Source of the DNA: Bacillota bacterium
Lineage (GTDB): Bacteria; Bacillota; Negativicutes; DSM-13327
Assembly (NCBI GenBank): GCA_017889585.1
Contig: JAGFZX010000006.1
Span: 34,847-98,846 of the forward strand
Reading direction: 5' to 3'
DNA: 64,000 nt
The translations under genes and the position numbers were made by a program. Below, piece by piece: positions 9,544 through 16,785 of this stretch. How positions within the stretch are numbered: the stretch's first letter is position 1; each line of letters starts with the position of its first letter. The notes beneath the pieces are model-generated. The model had not been told where the DNA came from. It saw only the letters and a program-made list of their open reading frames with translations, and searched no databases.

Positions 9544-9945
9544 GTGTTTTGTAGTAAATGTGGAAATGAGACAAATAATCTAGAGGTCATGTTTTGTCCG
9601 AAGTGCGGTAATGGACTGACTTCTCAGCCAGAACTGCCGTTAAATTCTATTCAGCGAAAAATATTATCTGTATCAGCGGGGCAAAAATATCCTATATTAC
9701 GGTTGATTGCAGTGTTATATAAAATAGGTTCAGTCATAATCGGGATACTTGGTGTTATTTTTTCCTTGGGAAGTTGTGCCGCTATGCCATCATACGGCTT
9801 GCTTCCGGGATATCAGATATTTTTAGGATGGGCAATGTTATTCGGAAGTATTGTTCTCGCTGTGAGTCAATGGGCTCTAGGCGAAGGTATCATGGTTTTC
9901 TTAGATATGGAAGAAAGCATTCGTAAGGTTGCCGAGAAGGAGTGA
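9544..9945 (+). CDS. Zinc-ribbon protein with two membrane helices
   Basis: 133 residues starting at GTG after GGGGGTGATAG. The N terminus is a zinc ribbon (CSKCG, then CPKCG about 12 residues later). Two hydrophobic helices follow (about 60-83 and 95-115), and the protein ends in a short charged tail. It pairs with the preceding zinc-ribbon gene, which suggests a small membrane complex; no enzymatic function is evident. Confidence 0.8.
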   Translation: MFCSKCGNETNNLEVMFCPKCGNGLTSQPELPLNSIQRKILSVSAGQKYPILRLIAVLYKIGSVIIGILGVIFSLGSCAAMPSYGLLPGYQIFLGWAMLFGSIVLAVSQWALGEGIMVFLDMEESIRKVAEKE

Positions 9946-9978
9946 GCGTTTTCCTACTTCTTTTGATTTATTTTAGCT

Positions 9979-10009
9979 AAGGCGGCAGAAATACTGTCTT
10001 ATTTTTTTT
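9979..10009 (+). terminator. Probable terminator
   Basis: A short imperfect hairpin (AAGGCGGCAG / CTGTCTT) with a run of eight T follows the zinc-ribbon pair. Confidence 0.5.
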
Positions 10010-10032
10010 AATTATTTGTTATCATAAAAAAG

Positions 10033-10041
10033 TGATATAAT
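10033..10041 (+). promoter_or_regulatory. Extended -10 promoter
   Basis: TG-A-TATAAT, an extended -10 box with no good -35 at 17 bases. It lies 88 bp before the threonine aldolase gene. Confidence 0.45.
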
Positions 10042-10129
10042 GTAAAGTGATCAATTAGATCAATACTATATCACCAACAAATACTATCTATGTATTTTAC
10101 TTAATAATATAAAAATTTTTAAGGAGTTC

Positions 10130-11173
10130 ATGAAAATGTATAGTTTTAAAAATGACTACAGCGAAGGAGCTCATCCCCAAATATTGGAGGCTTTGATTGA
10201 TACGAACATGGAACAGGTTGAAGGTTATGGTGAGGATTGTTATACACTAAAAGCTGTTAAACTGCTAAAACAAAGAATCAAAAGAAACGATATTGATATT
10301 CACTTGTTATCTGGTGGTACACAAACAAATCTCACTGCTCTTTCGGCTTTTTTAAGACCTCACGAAGCAGTTATTGCAGCCAATACTGGTCATATTCTAG
10401 TGCACGAGACTGGAGCTATTGAGGCCACGGGGCACAAAATCATTTCTGCTGAAGTAAGGGATGGTAAATTGGACTCTGCCCTTATTAAATCGGCCCTTGA
10501 TGCCCATACTGACGAACATATGGTAAAGCCTAAGCTGGTTTATATTTCGAACCCCACAGAAATCGGCTCGATTTATAAGAAGAGGGAGCTGGAAAAGTTA
10601 AGCCAGTTCTGCAAGGCAAACAATCTTTTTTTATACGTGGATGGCGCACGGCTAGGGTCGGCTTTATGCTCAGAAGAAAATGACATGGAACTTTCTGATC
10701 TGGGTATGCTGGTTGATGCTTTCTATATCGGGGGAACAAAGAACGGTGCCCTCATGGGCGAAGCCCTTGTTATTTGTGCGGATTCACTCAAAGAGGATTT
10801 CAGGTTTCATATGAAGCAAAAAGGGGCGTTACTTGCCAAGGGCAGGCTTCTTGGTATACAGTTTCTAGAACTTTTCAGAGACAACCTGTATTTTGATTTG
10901 GCAAAACATACCAATAGGATGGCGGGTTTACTGAGGAAGGAAATCAGCCAAGCAGGCTATCCGTTCTTAATTCACTCCCCATCTAATCAGATATTCCCTA
11001 TCTTACCAAATTGGTTGATCGCACAGCTTCAGGTCAAGTATTCCTTCTACGTTTGGGAAAAAGTCGATACCCATACCTCCGCTATCCGCCTTGTCACCTC
11101 TTGGGCTACAACTGAGGATGCTGTTTGGACATTTATTGAGGATTTGAAAAATGCCATGGTTTCAGATCATTAG
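10130..11173 (+). CDS. ltaE: Low-specificity threonine aldolase / beta-eliminating lyase
   Basis: 347 residues, a fold-type I PLP enzyme of the aromatic beta-eliminating lyase/threonine aldolase family (Pfam Beta_elim_lyase). Features in order: NDYSEGAHPQIL, LLSGGTQTNL, HETGAIEATGHK, VYISNPTEIGSIY, LYVDGARLGSAL and the PLP lysine in GGTKNG (Lys204). It converts L-threonine (or allo-threonine) to glycine and acetaldehyde. Start ATG follows AAGGAGTTC. It stands alone with its own promoter and terminator. The exact substrate cannot be set from sequence alone. Confidence 0.85.
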   Translation: MKMYSFKNDYSEGAHPQILEALIDTNMEQVEGYGEDCYTLKAVKLLKQRIKRNDIDIHLLSGGTQTNLTALSAFLRPHEAVIAANTGHILVHETGAIEATGHKIISAEVRDGKLDSALIKSALDAHTDEHMVKPKLVYISNPTEIGSIYKKRELEKLSQFCKANNLFLYVDGARLGSALCSEENDMELSDLGMLVDAFYIGGTKNGALMGEALVICADSLKEDFRFHMKQKGALLAKGRLLGIQFLELFRDNLYFDLAKHTNRMAGLLRKEISQAGYPFLIHSPSNQIFPILPNWLIAQLQVKYSFYVWEKVDTHTSAIRLVTSWATTEDAVWTFIEDLKNAMVSDH

Positions 11174-11243
11174 AACTCTGTATCTGATGTTCATGACAAA
11201 TATTTGATCTAAATAAGAAAAACTTATAAATCCTGATACGAAA

Positions 11244-11273
11244 ATAAAGAGCTATACGGCTCTTTATTTTTTT
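11244..11273 (+). terminator. Rho-independent terminator
   Basis: AAAGAGC / GCTCTTT stem with a 5-base loop region and a T-rich tail, after ltaE. Confidence 0.8.
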
Positions 11274-11458
11274 AGCTCATCAGAAAGTAGAATACTTTGC
11301 TATTGTTAAAATCTGATGTATTGAAATAAACCACATCTTTTGATAGACTAAATAAGCATTATGTTAACATGGGTCGGCAATGCTTAAAATGGAGCTGTTG
11401 TTATTTCCGGATAATCGTTGGTATCTATAGAACCAGCGTCTATGAAAGGGTGTTCCTT

Positions 11459-13366
11459 GTGATTAAAAAAAGCAGTAACCAACGCCTTGATACACTAGCA
11501 GTTATTATTCTTCTTGTTTTTGTAGCTCTTATAAGTAGGCTGGTATGGTTGCAGGTTTTTCACGGCCAAGAATTCAAACAAAAGGCTGAGAATAACCGAA
11601 TAAGATTGTTGCCGATTACAGCTCCACGCGGTACGTTTTACGATAGAAATGGAGTGCCATTGGTAAATAATCGACCTGGTTTTTCTATATCCTTGGTACC
11701 GATTAACGGACCAATTGCGGATGATGTTATTGTCAGATTGGCCGGAATATTAGGCATGAATCCTGATGATATAAGAAAGAAAATTAAACAGCAAGACAGC
11801 CCGCTTCAACCCATCAAAATCAAATCAGATATAGGTCCTGAAGTTATGGCCCAAATAGAAGAACGGCGACAGGATCTGCCTGGTGTAGTTCTTGAGATTC
11901 AAGCAGTGCGAAGTTATATTGACAATGAACTTGGTGCTCACATGTTTGGATACGTAAGTGAAATTAGTGATACTGAACTGGAAAAAGGCAAAGCAAAAGG
12001 TTACAAAACAGGGGATATACTTGGGAAATTTGGATTAGAGCAAGTATGGGATAAAGATATTCGCGGCACCGATGGCGGGGCTCAAATCGAGGTTAACGTA
12101 TCAGGGAAGCCCGTACAAATGCTCGGTACAAAGCAGCCAATCGCCGGAAATGATCTAATTTTAACAATTGATGCGAAGATCCAAAAAGCTGCTGAAAAGG
12201 CTATGGATGAACGTCTCAAATACCTGCAAGACAAGTTGGGAAATCCTGAAGCCAAAGCCGCTGCTGCTGTCGTGATGAATCCGCAAACAGGGGAGATTCT
12301 AGCATTAGTAAGCCGTCCCACATTTAATCCTAATAAATTTAATGGCGGCATTTCCATGAAGGACTGGAAAGAGATTAATGATAATCCGAATAATCCCATG
12401 CAGGATAGAACCATTAGTGCATCATATCCTCCTGGTTCTGCGTTCAAAATCGTTACTGGTACTGCAGCTTTAGAGACAGGGAAAGTAACCCCAGAGGAAA
12501 AGATCTTCGACGCTGGTAGACACAGACTGGCTCCAGCTAAGAGTAATGCCCACAACGCCGCTTTGGGTTGGATTGATTTTAAAGTAGCTCTTGCCAAATC
12601 AGATAACGTCTATTTCTACGAATTGGGAAATCGCTTAGGCATTGATACATTGGAGGAATGGGCTCGTAAATTTGGCCTAGGAGCACTCACCGGTATCAAT
12701 TTGCCTGATGAAGATGACGGACTGGTTGCAAATCAACGATACAAAAAAAAGGTGTACGGTGAAGATTGGGTTATATCTGAGACCTTTGATGCTGCCATAG
12801 GACAAGGGTTTCAATTGGCAACACCTCTTCAAATGGCTTCTGTAATAAGCCAAGCTGCTAATGGTGGTCATCGTTTCCGTCCATATCTTGTAAGTAAAAT
12901 GGTTTCACCTACTACAGGCGAAGTGCTTAAAAGCTTTGGGCCAGAGGAACTGGGTACTGTACCGATGTCTCCCAAAACCCTAGAAGCCATTCGCACAGGA
13001 CTTCGTGATGTTGTTACACCAGACGGTACTGCTGGATATATCTTTGAAGGATTTCCTATTCCTATTGCCGGAAAAACAAGTACAGCAGAAAATCCCCATG
13101 GCGATGATCACGGCTGGTTTGTAGCATATGGGCCTTATGATAATCCGACCATAGCTATTGCCGTAATCGTAGAACAAGGTGGCTACGGATCCGACTCAGC
13201 AGCGCCTATTGCGCGAAAGATAATGGAAGCAGCATTTAATTTGCCACCGAGCAGAGACGCTGCAGATATATATGCAGAAGAATTGGCAGCAAAGCCAGGC
13301 ACCATTATTGCTCCTGAAAATAAAATACAACCCCAAAGGGTTGTGTCAGAACTTATTAAGGATTAG
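11459..13366 (+). CDS. mrdA: Penicillin-binding protein 2 (elongation transpeptidase)
   Basis: 635 residues from GTG at 11459, preceded by AAAGGG; the frame extends upstream to 11369, but those residues precede the natural short cytoplasmic tail and membrane helix (LAVIILLVFVALISRLVWLQ). A PBP dimerisation domain starts with APRGTFYDRNG. The transpeptidase domain has SAFK (Ser327), SDN (381-383) and KTS (539-541), the three active-site motifs. It crosslinks lateral-wall peptidoglycan with RodA; no rodA or mreBCD is adjacent here, so this may be a secondary class B PBP. Confidence 0.9.
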   Translation: MIKKSSNQRLDTLAVIILLVFVALISRLVWLQVFHGQEFKQKAENNRIRLLPITAPRGTFYDRNGVPLVNNRPGFSISLVPINGPIADDVIVRLAGILGMNPDDIRKKIKQQDSPLQPIKIKSDIGPEVMAQIEERRQDLPGVVLEIQAVRSYIDNELGAHMFGYVSEISDTELEKGKAKGYKTGDILGKFGLEQVWDKDIRGTDGGAQIEVNVSGKPVQMLGTKQPIAGNDLILTIDAKIQKAAEKAMDERLKYLQDKLGNPEAKAAAAVVMNPQTGEILALVSRPTFNPNKFNGGISMKDWKEINDNPNNPMQDRTISASYPPGSAFKIVTGTAALETGKVTPEEKIFDAGRHRLAPAKSNAHNAALGWIDFKVALAKSDNVYFYELGNRLGIDTLEEWARKFGLGALTGINLPDEDDGLVANQRYKKKVYGEDWVISETFDAAIGQGFQLATPLQMASVISQAANGGHRFRPYLVSKMVSPTTGEVLKSFGPEELGTVPMSPKTLEAIRTGLRDVVTPDGTAGYIFEGFPIPIAGKTSTAENPHGDDHGWFVAYGPYDNPTIAIAVIVEQGGYGSDSAAPIARKIMEAAFNLPPSRDAADIYAEELAAKPGTIIAPENKIQPQRVVSELIKD

Positions 13367-13382
13367 AGTTCATGGTAGTTTG

Positions 13383-13420
13383 TAAAGACGCCTATTATCT
13401 AGGCGTCTTTACTGTTCTTT
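13383..13420 (+). terminator. Rho-independent terminator
   Basis: TAAAGACGCCT / AGGCGTCTTTA perfect stem, then a short T-containing tail, after mrdA. Confidence 0.8.
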
Positions 13421-13491
13421 TCAAATGATATTCCTCGTTCAGTATGGTACGAAATCAGAAGGGAATACTAATTTTATAAGGAGGTCGTCAG

Positions 13492-13842
13492 ATGGGAAAA
13501 CAAACTGTAATATTTGATTTTGATGGGGTTATTAATAGCTATGCGAGCCGTTGGCAAGGTGCAGATGTAATTCCAGATACTCCAGTAGAAGGTATTAAAG
13601 AAGCAATAGTTGAAATTCGCAAGCATTATCGTGTGGTCGTTGTTTCTTCAAGGTGTTATCAACCTGGTGGAATTGAGGCGATAAAGGGCTGGTTAGAAAA
13701 ATATGATATCAAAGTAGATGACGTAACAGATGAAAAGCCGCCGGCTGTGGTTATTATTGATGATCGGGCAATTACCTTTGACGGTAATACAAAAGGATTA
13801 TTGGAAAAAATAAAAACCTTCAAGCCATGGAATAAGAAGTAA
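13492..13842 (+). CDS. HAD-superfamily hydrolase, small
   Basis: 116 residues with the HAD motif I FDFDGVI (nucleophile Asp), motif II SSR after a VVVVSS strand, and a final IIDDRA acidic motif. There is almost no cap domain, as in small phosphatases of the phage and LMWP-like HAD subgroup. Likely a cytoplasmic phosphomonoesterase of unknown substrate. ATG follows AAGGAGGTCG. The stop codon is inside a long perfect inverted repeat that serves as terminator. Confidence 0.8.
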   Translation: MGKQTVIFDFDGVINSYASRWQGADVIPDTPVEGIKEAIVEIRKHYRVVVVSSRCYQPGGIEAIKGWLEKYDIKVDDVTDEKPPAVVIIDDRAITFDGNTKGLLEKIKTFKPWNKK

Positions 13843-13880
13843 AAAACACTCTTTATAGGGTGTTTTTTACTTCTTATTCC
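13829..13880. terminator. Bidirectional terminator, 21-bp perfect stem
   Basis: Perfect 21-bp inverted repeat (arms 13829-13849 and 13860-13880) with a 10-base loop, T-rich on both strands. It holds the stop codon of the HAD gene. The minus-strand arm also encodes WNKK-stop in one frame, mirroring the last residues of the HAD protein. Confidence 0.85.
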
Positions 13881-14353
13881 ATTGACTCTTTTTGATAGCT
13901 GCTTTTTCCATATATCCAGTGCTTTATCAGCCGCTTTTAGGGCACTATCGCATTTTTCAGCGACAAAACCATTGATCACTTTTTGTGCTTCCATATCGTT
14001 ACCAGCATCTTTGAGGTTAATATACTGTTGCTCGAATGTTGGCATATCGATTAATAATTGTTTTTCATAGGGAGCGAATGCGGCACGAATCCCTTCATGA
14101 TAAAGTTTATAGTAGCCAAAACTGCGCATAGCAATACTATGGAAGGTATAAGCTGCCTCTGGCGTGCTATATATCTTGGATCCACATTACTAATTCCAAC
14201 ATAGAACGTAACGAACGTGCTGCTGCAAGGTGTCATAAAACTATGCAACCTTAAGCCTAATTCATTCGGAACGTCAGGTCTAGATATCATCATTCCGGTA
14301 GAACTAGTTGCCCTCCAACCTAAATCATGCCCACAAGCACCACGAATGTAGAT
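13868..14353 (-). pseudogene. Frameshifted remnant of an unknown gene
   Basis: On the minus strand one open frame (14353 down to about 14180: RGACGHDLGW, GLRLHSFMTP, FVTFYVGISN) breaks and the natural-looking sequence continues in another frame (from 14186: KIYSTPEAAYTFH, RSFGYYKLYHEGI, AFAPYEKQLLID, then a charged helix). A stop (TAA at 14354-14356) cuts the upstream end. Protein-like composition on both sides of the shift suggests one former gene with at least one frameshift and a lost N terminus. I do not recognise the family. Low confidence on the exact borders. Confidence 0.5.
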
Positions 14354-14683
14354 TTAGGAAAATTATTGAGGTGTGGGATAAAATATAATTTTTTCTAAGT
14401 AATAAAGGTGTAAAATCTTGAAAGAGTCATTATCAGATGATGGTTTGACATTTACCAGCTGTTAAAGAAACACTATGGGATGTTTAATCAGCATCGAGCC
14501 CTGCTATCTGATAAAAGTTGACATATTACCAACACCTCTGGTAATATTAGCATGTAGTATTGTAGGAAGGTCACAGATCTCGTAGTAGGATGGCGAATTT
14601 GCCAAGTATGCACTTCTTGATTAGGAGGGCTTTATTTGTTTGACTTTGCCTTCAAAAAACGCGTAGAAAGGTAGGATGGGAAA
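14354..14683. other. Intergenic stretch, nothing recognised
   Basis: About 330 bases ahead of the symporter gene. No repeat or RNA motif was recognised. The symporter ATG has only a weak ribosome binding site (AGAAAGGTAGGATGGG). Confidence 0.5.
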
Positions 14684-16162
14684 ATGAGTATTCAATTGTG
14701 GATTATTCTTCTGTACATTTGTGTTTTATTTGGAATTAGTATTTATGTGAAACGTCGGACGGAAAGCAGTAGCGGTTTTCTATTTGCCGGGCGCAAGCTG
14801 AGCACTACGCTGGTGGCGGCAAATATTGCTGGAACAGCTATTGGGGCGGCAGCGACTATTGGTGTTGCCGAAAATGCTTTTCAATCTGGTATCGCTGCAG
14901 GCTGGTATAACGTGGCCTGGGCAGCAGGGGCCGTATTGATGGCTATGGTGGCCGCTGAAAAATATCGGGAAATGAATTGTACTACAATACCGGAACTATT
15001 TGAACGTTATTATGATAAAAAAGGACGAGCAATCGCCGTATTTGGTATGATTACCATTCAATTGGTTATTACGTCGTTGCAGTACCTTGCTGGTGGAGCA
15101 ATATTGTCTGCGTTATTGCCTGATATATTCTCTTTTCAGGGTGGTATGATAACCAGCGCCATTGTCTTTATAGGTACTACTATTCTTGGCGGCTTGTGGT
15201 CGTCAGGATTGTCAAACATCCTTAGTGTAACTCTTATTTATATTGGTGTTCTGATTAGCACTATTACCATCGTATCTGATCAAGGTGGCATTAGTAACAT
15301 AGCAGCTTCTTTACCACCTGGCATCGACTGGTTTGGACCAGTTGGTGGGCTTGGATTGGCGACAATTATCGGTTGGATTGTTGTTATGATGACCCAGGCT
15401 ATTACGGCGCAAGGGCCAGTGCAGGTTGCTTGTGCAGCGATTGATGGTAGAACGGCGAAAAAAGGTTTTTTGTGGGGAGCACTCTTAATGTTACCCATTG
15501 GTTTTTTATGCGCCATTATGGGCGTGGCGGCTCGGGCGGCACATCCTGGAATGAAGGCGACTATGGCTCTTCCACAGATGATTATGGGACTTGATCCAGT
15601 AGTATCTGGATTGACACTGGCTGCACTCTGGGCGGCTGATGTTTCAACTGCTTGCCATATTTTACTTGGGGCGGGAACTCTGTTTTCCCAGGATATTTAT
15701 AAACGTTTTATTAATCCGGAAATCAGCGATAAACGTTACACGCTGGTTAACCGTTATTCCATTTTGGGGCTAGGGATTGGCACGTTATGGTTAGCTTTTA
15801 ATGCCGCTGGTATTGTTAAGACTATGTTAATCGGTCTAAGCCTAACGACGGCTTTTACTTTGGTGTTTCTATTCACAATGTTTGCACCTGGTCTTTGTCG
15901 GCGGAACTCGGCGTTTTATACTACACTGGCCGGTATGCTAACACTCCTTGTTTGGCAGGTCTTTCCGGCGGTTCAGATCTTTGCTCATCCTATCTATATG
16001 GAATGGCTTGTTTGTCTTGGTACCTTTTTTATGATTGCCATAGTTGACAAAGAGAAGATTACAGTTGTCAATAAGCAGGAGGCTGTACAAAGTGGAAATT
16101 GCAAGTATTCATGTGGGCAGGGCGGCGTTGGCTATGGCCATCAGTCCGGACCGACAGGATGA
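14684..16162 (+). CDS. Sodium:solute symporter family transporter
   Basis: 492 residues with about 13 membrane helices; family markers of SSS transporters are FLFAGRKLST near residue 35, GTAIGAAATIGVAENAFQSGIAAGWYN, and a middle SALLPDIF/TTILGGLWS segment. Such proteins import amino acids, organic acids or vitamins with Na+. The substrate is not deducible. Its last 71 bases overlap the start of a HutP-like gene in another frame, and the C-terminal tail (VQSGNCKYSCGQGGVGYG) looks unlike the rest, as expected from the overlap. Confidence 0.88.
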   Translation: MSIQLWIILLYICVLFGISIYVKRRTESSSGFLFAGRKLSTTLVAANIAGTAIGAAATIGVAENAFQSGIAAGWYNVAWAAGAVLMAMVAAEKYREMNCTTIPELFERYYDKKGRAIAVFGMITIQLVITSLQYLAGGAILSALLPDIFSFQGGMITSAIVFIGTTILGGLWSSGLSNILSVTLIYIGVLISTITIVSDQGGISNIAASLPPGIDWFGPVGGLGLATIIGWIVVMMTQAITAQGPVQVACAAIDGRTAKKGFLWGALLMLPIGFLCAIMGVAARAAHPGMKATMALPQMIMGLDPVVSGLTLAALWAADVSTACHILLGAGTLFSQDIYKRFINPEISDKRYTLVNRYSILGLGIGTLWLAFNAAGIVKTMLIGLSLTTAFTLVFLFTMFAPGLCRRNSAFYTTLAGMLTLLVWQVFPAVQIFAHPIYMEWLVCLGTFFMIAIVDKEKITVVNKQEAVQSGNCKYSCGQGGVGYGHQSGPTG

Positions 16163-16511
16163 ACAGGAACTACGCACACGGTTGAATTCTAGTGGAATCC
16201 TTGCGACAGCAGTAGATTTTGGTGGTGAATATATAACCTCGGTAAAGAAGATTATTGAGCGGGCAGTAGTTGCTGCCCAGCGTCAGGGGTTAGTCAAAGC
16301 CAATCATATAGGCGAAGGGGCGGTGGCTGGCGCCACTCATGCAGCTCTGGAGCAAATTACGCCAAAAGCAGTCGGACTTAATGTCGGCGGCAAAATAGGA
16401 ATCGCTCGTTGCGGCGAACACCTTTGCGTAGCAGTCTATTGCGGTGTGGGAGTGCTCAACCTTAATGAAGTAACGGTAGGTCTAGCCCATCGCTCATTGC
16501 CCACAGGGTAA
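16092..16511 (+). CDS. HutP-like RNA-binding protein
   Basis: 139 residues from GTG at 16092, 9 bases after AGGAGG. The order of segments (helical AALAMAISPD, KKIIERAVVAAQRQGLV, EGAVAGATHAALEQIT, GLNVGGKIGIARC, CVAVYCGVGVLN, VTVGLAHRSL) matches HutP, the histidine-activated antiterminator of Bacillus hut operons. By eye alignment the two metal-binding histidines of HALYHAT are replaced by glycines (GAVAGAT), while the C-terminal His (GLAHR; GINHI in Bacillus) is kept, so ligand binding may differ. It overlaps the symporter gene, so the two are translationally linked and may respond to the transported solute (inference). Confidence 0.75.
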   Translation: MEIASIHVGRAALAMAISPDRQDEQELRTRLNSSGILATAVDFGGEYITSVKKIIERAVVAAQRQGLVKANHIGEGAVAGATHAALEQITPKAVGLNVGGKIGIARCGEHLCVAVYCGVGVLNLNEVTVGLAHRSLPTG

Positions 16512-16557
16512 TGATGAATCCTTATTGAATTTAGAGAAATGTTCTAACGGTGTAAAA

Positions 16558-16603
16558 CAGCTTGAAGCCTTGCATAATAGCAAGGCTTCAAGCTGCTTTT
16601 TTG
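16558..16603 (+). terminator. Rho-independent terminator
   Basis: Perfect 16-bp stem (CAGCTTGAAGCCTTGC and its complement), 6-base loop ATAATA, then CTTTTTTG. It ends the symporter-hutP-like unit. Confidence 0.95.
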
Positions 16604-16785
16604 TTAAGTGTTGTGAAATGATATTGTTGTTATATTTAACACTTTTGGGAAAAGAAGGAATATATCTTTTTTCGTTGAATTATGTACAATAAAGAAAGAG
16701 TTGTATTTTTGATTTTACAAAAAAGATTACTATCTCGCATAGCCAGGACCTTCTTTAGATGCAGATTTAATGTGGAGAGAATAGG

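Noticed and set aside
12082..12597. 171-residue reading frame antisense to mrdA
   Set aside because: Shadow of a well-supported coding region; no ribosome binding site and biased content.
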